Source of the DNA: Oscillospiraceae bacterium
GTDB lineage: Bacteria > Bacillota > Clostridia > Oscillospirales > Oscillospiraceae
Assembly (NCBI GenBank): GCA_016296235.1
Contig: JAEDJR010000059.1
Coordinates: 1 to 10,506 of the forward strand
Length of the DNA stretch: 10,506 nt
Reading direction: 5' to 3'
Positions 1-6,044 of this stretch are shown here, one piece after another; positions within the stretch are counted from its first letter, which is position 1; every line of letters begins with the position of its first letter. A program made the position numbers and the translations under genes. The notes under the pieces are model-generated. The model was not told where the DNA came from. It was given only the letters and a program-made list of their open reading frames with translations, and searched no databases.

Positions 1-837
1 AAGATCAACCTGTCCCTGCCGTCCCTGCGGGCGGACAACTTCTCCCGGGAGCTGATGCTGAAGGTGCAGCGCCTGCGGAAAAGCAGCCTGACCTTTGCAC
101 CGGAGGCCGGTACCCAGCGGCTGCGGGACGCCATCAACAAAAACGTGACCGAGGAAGAGATTCTCACCACCTGCGCCAATGCCTTTTCCGGCGGCTGGAA
201 CAGCGTGAAGCTGTATTTCATGCTGGGCCTGCCCACGGAGACGGACGAGGACGTGCTGGGCATTGCGGACCTGGTGTGGAAGATTATCCAAACCTGGAAG
301 GAATATGCCGTTAACAAGAAGCGCGGCCTGTCCATCAACCTGGCCACGGCGTTCTTTGTCCCGAAGCCCTTCACACCCTTCCAGTGGGAGGCCCAGATCA
401 CCCCGGCGGAATACATGCGCCGGGTGCGGCTGCTGCAGGGCGCCCTCCACAGCAAATCGGTGGACTACCGGTATCACGGCAGCGATTTGAGCTATCTGGA
501 GGCTGTCCTGGCCCGGGGCGACCGGCGGCTGGGAGATGTGCTGGCCTACGCCGTGCGCCATGGCGCCAGGCTGGACGGCTGGGACGAGTATTTTGACAAT
601 GATATCTGGATGGAGGCCTTTGCCGCCTGCGGCGTGGATCCGGCCTTTTATGCCCAGCGGACGTATCAGAAGGACGAGGTGCTGCCCTGGCAGACCATCG
701 ACGTGGGCGTCCGGCAGGCCTTTCTCTGGCGGGAGCGGGAGCTGGCCTATGCGTCTCAGACCACCCCGGACTGCCGCACCCACTGCAGCGGCTGCGGCGC
801 CAATCAACTGGAAGGCGGTGTGATCTGCGATGCCTAG
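1..837 (+). CDS. TIGR03960-family B12-binding radical SAM protein, C-terminal part (5' end outside window)
   Basis: The reading frame is open from base 1, so the gene starts before the window; about 278 C-terminal residues are present. The stretch beginning SSLTFAPEAGTQRLRDAINK, followed by GGWNSVKLYFMLGLPTETDED, is typical of the later half of a radical SAM TIM barrel, and TPFQWEAQ with YHGSDLSYLEAVLARGDRR is characteristic of the TIGR03960 family. The cobalamin-binding domain and the CxxxCxxC iron-sulfur motif lie upstream and cannot be checked. The C-terminus has a cysteine cluster (DCRTHCSGCG), possibly an extra metal site. The family's function is not established. The stop overlaps the next gene by 8 nt, indicating translational coupling with its usual DUF2344 partner. 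The family call is from recognition of the sequence, not a search. Confidence 0.85.
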   Translation, partial: KINLSLPSLRADNFSRELMLKVQRLRKSSLTFAPEAGTQRLRDAINKNVTEEEILTTCANAFSGGWNSVKLYFMLGLPTETDEDVLGIADLVWKIIQTWKEYAVNKKRGLSINLATAFFVPKPFTPFQWEAQITPAEYMRRVRLLQGALHSKSVDYRYHGSDLSYLEAVLARGDRRLGDVLAYAVRHGARLDGWDEYFDNDIWMEAFAACGVDPAFYAQRTYQKDEVLPWQTIDVGVRQAFLWRERELAYASQTTPDCRTHCSGCGANQLEGGVICDA

Positions 838-1480
838 ACTGGTGTTTGAAAAAACGGGAGACAGCGTCTGGATTTCCCATTTGGATCTGATGCGGGTGTT
901 TCAGCGGGCCTTCCGCCGGGCGGGACTGCTTTTGAAGCATTCCCAGGGCTTCAATCCCCGGGCCATCGTCTCCATCGCCCTGCCCCTGTCTGTGGGCGTG
1001 GAAAGCGGCTGCGAGCTGCTGGATTTTGAGCTGGAGCAGCCGGAACCGGTGACGCCGGAGCGGCTGAACGCGGTGCTGCCCCAGGGAATCCGTGTGCTGG
1101 ATGTGCTGGAAACCGGCAGAAAGCTCAGGGAGCTGACCCATCTGAGAGCCAGCGTGACCCTGACCTACGACCATGGCGCACCGGAACACGCAGCGGCGTG
1201 TATTCGTGAACTGTTCCGGCGGGACAGCCTGGTGCTGGAAAAGCGCGGCAAAAAGGGCGTCAGCGAAGCGGATATTCTGCCGATGATTGCCCATCTGGAG
1301 GTTGTGCAGGCAGATGACCGCACCATCGTGCTGAACGCGGTGGTCTGCGCCCAGAATCCGTCGCTCAATCCCCAACAGCTGGCGGCGGCAGTGGAATGCT
1401 ATCTGCCGGAGCTGACGCCGGATACGGTGACCGTCCGGCGGGAGGAAATTCTGGATACGGAAGGAAGGGTGTTCCGATGA
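830..1480 (+). CDS. TIGR03936-family radical SAM-associated protein (DUF2344)
   Basis: This 216-residue protein opens with VFEKTGDSVWISHLDLMRVFQRAFRRAG and then HSQGFNPRAIVSIALPLSVGVES, the signature of the DUF2344/TIGR03936 family. That family is encoded beside, or fused to, TIGR03960 radical SAM proteins. It is soluble, with no signal peptide or membrane segment. Its function is not known; the constant pairing suggests a partner or substrate-binding subunit of the radical SAM enzyme. The ATG at 830 overlaps the upstream stop by 8 nt and has a GGCGGTG-like binding site 9 nt before it. Its TGA overlaps the next ATG (ATGA). In many Firmicutes this pair is followed by an RNase G-type gene and rplU/rpmA, which are not found here. 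Confidence 0.85.
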   Translation: MPRLVFEKTGDSVWISHLDLMRVFQRAFRRAGLLLKHSQGFNPRAIVSIALPLSVGVESGCELLDFELEQPEPVTPERLNAVLPQGIRVLDVLETGRKLRELTHLRASVTLTYDHGAPEHAAACIRELFRRDSLVLEKRGKKGVSEADILPMIAHLEVVQADDRTIVLNAVVCAQNPSLNPQQLAAAVECYLPELTPDTVTVRREEILDTEGRVFR

Positions 1481-2472
1481 GAGCCATTTCTGATTTTCCG
1501 AGAGTCCGTCTCGGGATTTTGCCGACGCCCCTGCAGAAGCTGGAGAATCTCAGCCGGGAGCTGGGCAAGAATATTTATATGAAGCGCGACGACATGACCG
1601 GCGTGGCCCTGGGCGGCAACAAGGTGCGAAAGCTGGAATTCCTCCTGGCCGACGCCCTGGCCAAGGGCGCGGACACGGTCATGACCACCGGACAGGCCCA
1701 GTCCAACCATGCCATGCTGACGGCGGCCTGTGCCAACAAGCTGGGCATGCAGGCACTGCTGATGCTGAAAAAGCGGGGCGTCACGGACAGAAAGGGCAAT
1801 CAGATTCTCAATCAGATTCTGGGCGCCCAGGTGGAGTTCTATGACACCGACCGGTACACGGATATCTATGAGGAGATGGCCCGCCGTAAAACGGAGCTGA
1901 CCAAAGCGGGACATATTGCCTATGAGATCCCCGTGGGCGGCTCCACGGCTCTGGGCGCCCTGGGCTATGTGGAGTGCTTCCGGGAGACCATGGAGCAGTG
2001 CGAGGCCCTGGGGGTGCGGCCGGACCGGATGGTGAGCGTGGTAGGCTCCGGCGGCACCTACGCCGGCTTGTGCGCCGGTGCGGATCTCTTTGCACCCCAG
2101 GTGAAGGTCACGGGTATGGCCGTGGACAATGATCCCTTTGAGCAGATCAGCGCCCAGCTGAAGCTGGAGATCGGCGGCCTGCTGGAGTTGGATCGCCCCC
2201 TGGGCCCGGAGAACATTGAGATTCATTATAATTGCGGCGCCGGATACGGCATTCCCGGCCCGGAGGACGGGGAAGCCGTTCGCTATCTGGCCCGGCTGGA
2301 GGGAATCCTCCTGGATCCGGTCTACACGGGCAAGGCCTTTTCCCTGTTCCTGAGGATGCTGCGGGAGGGAGCCTTTGACGGCGACGAAACCATCATTTTC
2401 CTCCATTCCGGCGGCGCCGGCGGCCTGTTTGCCATCGATCTGCCGGAAGCGAAAAAATCCAAAAAAGTGTAA
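1477..2472 (+). CDS. D-cysteine desulfhydrase / ACC deaminase family PLP-dependent enzyme
   Basis: A 331-residue fold-type II PLP enzyme. Known relatives convert D-cysteine to pyruvate, sulfide and ammonia (DcyD) or deaminate 1-aminocyclopropane-1-carboxylate. The Schiff-base lysine is K49 in GGNKVRKLEF. S76-N77-H78 (AQSNHAM) matches the substrate-binding Ser-Asn-His of the family. GSGGTYAG at about 190-197 is the PLP-phosphate loop. PVGGSTALGALGYVE and ARLEGILLDPVYTGKA closely resemble E. coli DcyD, and the C-terminal motif is HSGG where DcyD has HTGG. The start is the ATG at 1477, inside an ATGA overlap and preceded by AAGGAAGGG; the frame is open further upstream but that part overlaps the DUF2344 gene. 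The product is probably cytosolic and detoxifies D-cysteine or uses it as a sulfur source. Exact substrate within the family is uncertain. No hairpin terminator follows. Confidence 0.85.
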   Translation: MRAISDFPRVRLGILPTPLQKLENLSRELGKNIYMKRDDMTGVALGGNKVRKLEFLLADALAKGADTVMTTGQAQSNHAMLTAACANKLGMQALLMLKKRGVTDRKGNQILNQILGAQVEFYDTDRYTDIYEEMARRKTELTKAGHIAYEIPVGGSTALGALGYVECFRETMEQCEALGVRPDRMVSVVGSGGTYAGLCAGADLFAPQVKVTGMAVDNDPFEQISAQLKLEIGGLLELDRPLGPENIEIHYNCGAGYGIPGPEDGEAVRYLARLEGILLDPVYTGKAFSLFLRMLREGAFDGDETIIFLHSGGAGGLFAIDLPEAKKSKKV

Positions 2473-2480
2473 AATTTGTC

Positions 2481-2509
2481 TTGCTTTTTGAAATCCTGCG
2501 TGATATACT
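2481..2509 (+). promoter_or_regulatory. sigma-A promoter of rplS
   Basis: TTGCTT (2481-2486), a 17-nt spacer and TATACT (2504-2509), with TG one base before the -10 (extended -10). Transcription should start near 2516, leaving a leader of about 100 nt before rplS. It begins only 8 nt after the preceding stop codon. Confidence 0.75.
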
Positions 2510-2539
2510 ATCCAAGTCTGTGAAATGGGCGGTCCTCTG

Positions 2540-2577
2540 CCACTGCCGGCGCTGCGGCGCAGCGGCATTCCCTGTGG
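2540..2577 (+). promoter_or_regulatory. structured rplS 5' leader, candidate ribosomal-protein L19 leader
   Basis: The rplS leader folds into a stem. GCTGC (2551-2555) pairs with GCAGC (2559-2563) around a GGC loop, TGCC (2544-2547) pairs with GGCA (2564-2567) leaving a 3-nt bulge, and CCAC (2540-2543) pairs with GTGG (2574-2577). There is no U-run, so it is not a terminator. Firmicute rplS transcripts are known to carry an L19 leader element thought to serve autoregulation. I infer this is one from position and structure, without a covariance-model match. Confidence 0.45.
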
Positions 2578-2614
2578 GTATGAACGTCTAAATATGTAAT
2601 TGGAGGACAAGACG

Positions 2615-2956
2615 ATGGATTTGATGAAGGCTTTGACCAGCCAGTACATGAAGGCTGAGGCGCCGGAAGTCCATGTGGGCGATACGGTTCGCGTTCATGT
2701 GAAGATCAAGGAAGGCTCCCGCGAAAGAGTTCAGGTGTTCGAGGGCACCGTCATTGCCAAGAAGCATGGCGGCCTGGAAGAGACCTTTACCGTTCGCCGC
2801 ATCTCCTACGGCGTCGGCTGCGAGAAGGTTTTCCTGGTGCACTCTCCCAGCATCGTGAAGGTGGAGACCGTTCGCCGCGGCAAGGTTCGCAGAGCGAAGC
2901 TCTACTATCTGCGTGACCGCATGGGCAAGTCTGCCAAGGTCAAGGAGAGAGTTTAA
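2615..2956 (+). CDS. rplS: 50S ribosomal protein L19
   Basis: A 113-residue protein with the usual length and motifs of bacterial L19: PEVHVGDTVRVHVKIKEGSRERVQVFEGTVIA, then TFTVRRISYGVGCEKVFLVHSP and the basic tail RRGKVRRAKLYYLRDRMGKSAKVKE. L19 binds 23S rRNA at the interface of the ribosomal subunits. The ATG at 2615 has a perfect GGAGGA site at 2602-2607. An in-frame TTG at 2600 is possible but would overlap that site, so it is rejected. Lysine is encoded only by AAG, as expected for a highly expressed gene. It has its own promoter and terminator and lacks the common trmD/rimM neighbours. Confidence 0.98.
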   Translation: MDLMKALTSQYMKAEAPEVHVGDTVRVHVKIKEGSRERVQVFEGTVIAKKHGGLEETFTVRRISYGVGCEKVFLVHSPSIVKVETVRRGKVRRAKLYYLRDRMGKSAKVKERV

Positions 2957-2970
2957 TCAGTCCAACCGGC

Positions 2971-3007
2971 AAGCAGCACCCGCTTGGGTGCTGCTTGTTC
3001 TTTTATT
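2971..3007 (+). terminator. rho-independent terminator of rplS
   Basis: An 11-bp perfect stem, AAGCAGCACCC (2971-2981) with GGGTGCTGCTT (2986-2996), a GCTT loop and a U-rich tail (GTTCTTTTATT). The tail runs directly into the ribosome binding site of the next gene, so that gene is probably expressed by readthrough or from a promoter I cannot see. Confidence 0.9.
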
Positions 3008-3023
3008 TGGAGGTGCGAGAGCC

Positions 3024-3479
3024 ATGGAAGTACAATTCGGAACGCCGGACATGATCGAAGCCTGGATGGACCTGGTGACCCTGGTCAGCTGGAATTTCCC
3101 CGGCCTGGAAACCCGGGCTGCCCTGGAGGAACATCGGGAGACGGTACTGAAATTCATGAACCAGCATCGTGCGCTGTGTGTGGCCGCCGGCCGAAGAATC
3201 GCGGGCGTGCTGCTGTTTTCGGTGAAACACAATATGATCTGCTGCCTTGCGGTCCATCCGGATTACCGCCGTCAGGGGATCGGAGCGGCTTTGCTGCAAA
3301 AGGCCCTGGACTGCCTGGACAAAACCAGACCGGTCACCGTCACAACCTTCCGGGCGGAGGACGAAAAGGGAACTGCGCCCAGGGCCCTGTACCGCCGGTT
3401 CGGCTTTCAGGAGGGGACGCTGTCCGAAGAGCTTGGCTACCCGGTGCAGGAGCTGGTCTTGTACCCGGAGAATGAATAA
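3024..3479 (+). CDS. GNAT family N-acetyltransferase
   Basis: A 151-residue single-domain acetyltransferase. The acetyl-CoA pyrophosphate-binding motif is VHPDYRRQGIGAALL (about 77-91, R/Q-x-x-G-x-G/A pattern), preceded by the beta-strand MICCLAV. A C-terminal ALYRRFGFQEG is the usual motif B region. The acceptor substrate is unknown: it could be an amine metabolite, an antibiotic or a protein N-terminus. The ATG at 3024 has a strong GGAGGTG site at 3009-3015; the frame is open upstream but that part overlaps rplS and the terminator. No separate promoter is obvious, so it is likely a low-level readthrough product of rplS. Confidence 0.85.
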   Translation: MEVQFGTPDMIEAWMDLVTLVSWNFPGLETRAALEEHRETVLKFMNQHRALCVAAGRRIAGVLLFSVKHNMICCLAVHPDYRRQGIGAALLQKALDCLDKTRPVTVTTFRAEDEKGTAPRALYRRFGFQEGTLSEELGYPVQELVLYPENE

Positions 3480-3513
3480 AAATATTGTACAAACCGGGAT
3501 TTGCGCATGAACC

Positions 3514-3560
3514 CCTCGTGCCCCCTCCACAGGGGGCTGTCAGCGAAGCTGACTGGGGGC
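3514..3560 (+). repeat. palindromic repeat module A
   Basis: CCTCGTG leads into a 7-bp hairpin, GCCCCCT (3520-3526) with AGGGGGC (3531-3537). Next is a 6-bp hairpin, GTCAGC (3539-3544) with GCTGAC (3548-3553), around a GAA loop, then TGGGGGC. The last GGGGGC (3555-3560) could also pair with GCCCCC at 3520-3525, so two alternative folds exist. The inverted copy is at 3720-3769. Confidence 0.8.
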
Positions 3561-3719
3561 CCGCAAGGGAGCGCCGCCAGTGGCGGAGTCAAGCGACCGC
3601 AGCGGTTGGGCAGGCACTTGCCTTTGCACAAACGAAGTGCAGGGCAAATGTTTCGTGCCAACCCGGATGTACCGACAAGCAATTTTTCAAAAAACGATAC
3701 AATTGCGAATCTTCAACAA

Positions 3720-3769
3720 CCCCCAGGCCGCCCTTCGGGCGTCCAGCCCCCTGTAAAGGGGGCACGAGG
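3720..3769 (-). repeat. palindromic repeat module B, inverted copy of module A
   Basis: Read on the minus strand, 3769-3744 matches 3514-3539 at 24 of 26 positions, and the two differences fall in the hairpin loop. The second hairpin is a different sequence, CGCCC (3729-3733) with GGGCG (3737-3741), but keeps the GAA loop on the minus strand, and CTGGGGG follows (3726-3720). Structure is conserved where sequence is not. Confidence 0.8.
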
Positions 3770-3792
3770 CGCTATGAGCTGCGCACCCAATG

Positions 3793-3834
3793 CCTCCCCT
3801 ACAATAGGGGAGGTGGCCCGCAGGGCCGGAGGGG
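3793..3834 (+). repeat. palindromic repeat module C, same architecture
   Basis: A 9-bp hairpin, CCTCCCCTA (3793-3801) with TAGGGGAGG (3805-3813), is followed by a 5-bp hairpin, GGCCC (3815-3819) with GGGCC (3823-3827), around GCA, then a third G-run, GGAGGGG (3828-3834). The order matches modules A and B (C-run, G-run, small hairpin, second G-run) but the sequence differs. From memory, such sequences are abundant in Faecalibacterium-like genomes. Confidence 0.7.
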
Positions 3835-3936
3835 TGTCAAACTGCCAAGTACCCCTGCATCTGCAAGCAAGAATCGGCAGCTTGACAGGTAATCGATAGA
3901 TTTTGAACGAATCATGCGTTTTTTACAAAGGAGCTC

Positions 3937-3965
3937 TTGCAAAAAGCGGACGGATTTGGTAAAAT
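3937..3965 (+). promoter_or_regulatory. sigma-A promoter of fucO
   Basis: TTGCAA (3937-3942), a 17-nt spacer and TAAAAT (3960-3965), with TG at 3957-3958 giving an extended -10. The leader is about 28 nt and includes TGGAGGT (3985-3991), 8 nt before the ATG. No operator is recognised. Confidence 0.75.
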
Positions 3966-3999
3966 AAACCCATCTAAAACAAGATGGAGGTAGATTCCA

Positions 4000-5142
4000 A
4001 TGGTCAATCGTTTTGTTCTCAATGCCATTTCCTATCACGGCAAGGGTGCTATTCAGGAAATCCCCGGTCTGGTGGCCGCCAAGGGCTGCAAGAAGGCGTT
4101 CATCGCTTCCGATCCCGACCTGGTGAAGTTCGGTGTTACCAAGAAGGTCACCGATATCCTGGACGCCAACGGCATGGCATATGAGATTTATTCCGACATC
4201 AAGCCCAATCCCACCATCGAGAATGTCCAGTCCGGCGTGGCGGCCTACAAGGCTTCCGGTGCTGATTACATGATTACCATCGGCGGCGGTTCCTCCATGG
4301 ATACCGGCAAGGCCATCGGTATTATCATCAACAACCCCGAGTTTGCCGACGTCCGCAGCCTGGAGGGCGTAGCGCCCACCAAGAACCGCACCGTGTTCAC
4401 CATCGCCGTTCCCACCACTGCCGGCACCGCCGCAGAGGCTACCATCAACTACGTCATCACCGATGTGGAGCGCAAGCGGAAGTTCGTCTGCGTGGACACC
4501 AACGATATCCCCGATATCGCCATTGTGGATCCCGATATGATGGCCACCATGCCCAAGGGCCTGACGGCTTCCACCGGTATGGACGCTCTGACCCACGCCA
4601 TCGAGGGCTACACCACCAAGGCCGCCTGGGCTCTGGCCGATTGCCTGAACCTGGAAGCCATCCGCCTCATCGCCAAGAGCCTGCGCGGCGCTGTCCAGAA
4701 CGATCCCGACGGCCGTGAGGGCATGGCCCTGGGCCAGTTCGTCACCGGCATGGCCTTCTCCAACGTTGGTCTGGGCATCGCCCACTCCATGGCCCACACC
4801 CTGGGCGCTGTCTATGACACCCCCCACGGCGTGGCCTGCGCCATGATGCTTCCCATCGTCATGGAGTACAATGCGGAGACCACCGGCGAGAAGTACAAGG
4901 CCATTGCCGAAGCCATGGGTGTGGACACCACCGGCATGGATCAGCCTACTTACCGCAAGGCCGCCATCGACGCCGTCCGTCAGCTCAGCGTGGACGTGGG
5001 CATTCCCACCAAGCTGGCTGCCCTGAAGGAGGAGGACCTGGACTTCCTGGCCGAGTCCGCCTACGCCGACGCCTGCCGTCCCGGCAACCCCAAGGACACC
5101 TGCGTGGAGGATCTGAAGAATCTGTTCCGCAAGCTCATGTAA
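4000..5142 (+). CDS. fucO: lactaldehyde reductase / 1,2-propanediol oxidoreductase (iron-containing alcohol dehydrogenase)
   Basis: A 380-residue group III alcohol dehydrogenase, close in length (382) and sequence to E. coli FucO; for example NNPEFADVRSLEG and TINYVITD match or nearly match. It reduces L- or D-lactaldehyde to 1,2-propanediol with NADH in fucose/rhamnose fermentation. The N-terminal half binds NAD: GGGS at 95-98, and D38, corresponding to FucO D39, which favours NADH over NADPH. The C-terminal helical half carries the Fe(II) ligands D195, H199, H262 and H276, each one position before the FucO ligands. It is cytosolic. It is a single-gene unit with its own promoter and terminator. 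Codon choice is strongly biased (AAG, ACC, ATC, CCC; I found no AAA), unlike the neighbouring lar genes, suggesting high expression. Another short-chain aldehyde substrate cannot be excluded. Confidence 0.92.
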   Translation: MVNRFVLNAISYHGKGAIQEIPGLVAAKGCKKAFIASDPDLVKFGVTKKVTDILDANGMAYEIYSDIKPNPTIENVQSGVAAYKASGADYMITIGGGSSMDTGKAIGIIINNPEFADVRSLEGVAPTKNRTVFTIAVPTTAGTAAEATINYVITDVERKRKFVCVDTNDIPDIAIVDPDMMATMPKGLTASTGMDALTHAIEGYTTKAAWALADCLNLEAIRLIAKSLRGAVQNDPDGREGMALGQFVTGMAFSNVGLGIAHSMAHTLGAVYDTPHGVACAMMLPIVMEYNAETTGEKYKAIAEAMGVDTTGMDQPTYRKAAIDAVRQLSVDVGIPTKLAALKEEDLDFLAESAYADACRPGNPKDTCVEDLKNLFRKLM

Positions 5143-5155
5143 GTTTTACAACAAC

Positions 5156-5188
5156 AAAAAGCCTCTCCTCCGGGGGAGGCTTTTTGTT
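5156..5188 (+). terminator. rho-independent terminator of fucO
   Basis: AAAAAGCCTCTCC (5156-5168) pairs with GGGGAGGCTTTTT (5173-5185) around a TCCG loop, with one G-U pair, followed by GTTT. The A-run/U-run flanks make it potentially bidirectional. Confidence 0.92.
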
Positions 5189-5214
5189 TGGCAATCGCAT
5201 TTCGAAGCCGGTGG

Positions 5215-5243
5215 TTGCCATTTTGACCGGAACAGGGTATAAT
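5215..5243 (+). promoter_or_regulatory. sigma-A promoter of the larEBC operon
   Basis: TTGCCA (5215-5220), a 17-nt spacer and a perfect TATAAT (5238-5243). Transcription is expected near 5250, giving a leader of only about 20 nt, so there is no room for a riboswitch. The promoter begins 27 nt after the fucO terminator, which makes larEBC a separate transcription unit. Confidence 0.85.
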
Positions 5244-5270
5244 GACAAAAAACACGAAAGAGGAACGGAT

Positions 5271-6044
5271 ATGACCTTGCATCAAGCCGTACCACAGAGG
5301 CTGCGGGATTTTTTCCTGACCCACCCCAGAGCCGCCCTGGGCTTTTCGGGCGGTGTGGATTCTGCCTATCTGCTCTGGGCCGGTCTGGCCTGCGGCGCAG
5401 AAATTCGCCCCTATTTTATGAAAACTGCCTTTCAGCCGGCTTTTGAGCTGGCGGACGCCCAGGCTCTGGCTTCACAGGTTGGCGCGGCCCTGACGGTGCT
5501 GGAATTGGATGTGCTGGCCTGCGGCTCGGTGGCGGAGAATCCGCCGGACCGATGCTACCACTGCAAACGTGCGCTGTTCGGCCGCATGGCGGAGCAGGCC
5601 CGGCGGGATGGCTTCGACCTTCTGCTGGACGGTACCAACGCCTCCGACGACGCCGGTGACCGGCCGGGCATGCGGGCGCTGCAGGAGCTGACGGTCTGTT
5701 CCCCCCTGCGGATCTGCGGGCTGACCAAGGCAGAGATCCGCCGTCTGTCCCGGGAAGCGGGACTGTTTACCTGGAAGAAGCCGGCCTACGCCTGTCTGGC
5801 CACCCGAATTCCTGCCGGAGAGCCCATTACGCTGGAAAAGCTCCAAAAGACCGAGACAGCGGAAGCCTTTTTGATGGAACTGGGCTTTTCGGGTTTCCGT
5901 GTCCGTCTTTTGGACGGCTTTGCACGGATTCAGCTGCCGGCGGCCCAGCTGCCCCTGCTGCTGGAAAAGCGGCAATTGATTTTGGATACTCTGAAACCGC
6001 AGTACCGCGGGGTGCTGCTGGACCTGGAGGTGCGCAGTGAATAG
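5271..6044 (+). CDS. larE: LarE, ATP-dependent sulfur transferase for nickel-pincer cofactor synthesis
   Basis: A 257-residue PP-loop enzyme. LarE adenylates the carboxylates of the dicarboxylated nicotinate mononucleotide made after LarB, then inserts sulfur to give the bis-thiocarboxylate. The ATP-binding PP-loop is SGGVDS at 26-31. C175 in KKPAYACLATRIP corresponds by motif to the sulfur-donating cysteine (C176) of L. plantarum LarE. C95 and C98 in DRCYHCK form a CxxC pair, giving the three-cysteine arrangement reported for [4Fe-4S]-dependent LarE of Thermotoga maritima. The ATG at 5271 has an AGAGGA-type site just upstream; an earlier in-frame start (5184) would lie within the fucO terminator and before the promoter. 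The 3' end overlaps larB by 8 nt. It is cytosolic and first in the operon. Confidence 0.93.
   Translation: MTLHQAVPQRLRDFFLTHPRAALGFSGGVDSAYLLWAGLACGAEIRPYFMKTAFQPAFELADAQALASQVGAALTVLELDVLACGSVAENPPDRCYHCKRALFGRMAEQARRDGFDLLLDGTNASDDAGDRPGMRALQELTVCSPLRICGLTKAEIRRLSREAGLFTWKKPAYACLATRIPAGEPITLEKLQKTETAEAFLMELGFSGFRVRLLDGFARIQLPAAQLPLLLEKRQLILDTLKPQYRGVLLDLEVRSE

Larger units (their letters stand above)
3480..3999. other. 520-bp gene-free region with palindromic repeats and the fucO promoter
   Basis: No credible gene lies here: the open frames that cross it have no ribosome binding site and run through repeat hairpins. It holds two inverted C-run/G-run modules (3514-3560 and 3720-3769) and a third module of the same design (3793-3834). 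Between the first two are small palindromes: CCGCC/GGCGG (3574-3586), ACCGC/GCGGT (3596-3606), and a split stem TTGCC..TGCAC (3618-3629) with GTGCA.GGCAA (3637-3647). The fucO promoter is at 3937-3965. No terminator with a U-run is seen for the upstream acetyltransferase. Confidence 0.7.

Noticed and set aside
398..1375. 325-residue minus-strand frame
   Set aside because: Shadow of the TIGR03960/TIGR03936 genes, Arg/Pro/His-rich with no recognisable domain.
1399..2649. 416-residue minus-strand frame
   Set aside because: Opposite strand of the desulfhydrase and rplS, both of which have clear family motifs and ribosome binding sites; the frame has no binding site and low-complexity Gln/His/Gly composition.
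2913..3023. Upstream start for the first GNAT acetyltransferase
   Set aside because: It lies inside rplS and runs through the terminator hairpin; the ATG at 3024 has an excellent GGAGGTG site.
3514..3834. Possible CRISPR array from repeated C-run/G-run units
   Set aside because: Only three units, in mixed orientation, with unequal spacing and no cas genes.
3485..3899. Two overlapping plus-strand frames of about 132-135 codons in the fucO upstream gap
   Set aside because: They traverse hairpin repeats, lack ribosome binding sites and show no protein-like composition.
3903..3916. Catabolite-responsive-element-like sequence TGAACGAATCA upstream of fucO
   Set aside because: It is shorter than the 14-nt cre consensus and lacks the correct spacing between the half sites.
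5184..5270. Upstream in-frame start for larE
   Set aside because: It would begin inside the fucO terminator and before the larE promoter; the ATG at 5271 has a suitable binding site and gives the family's normal N-terminus.
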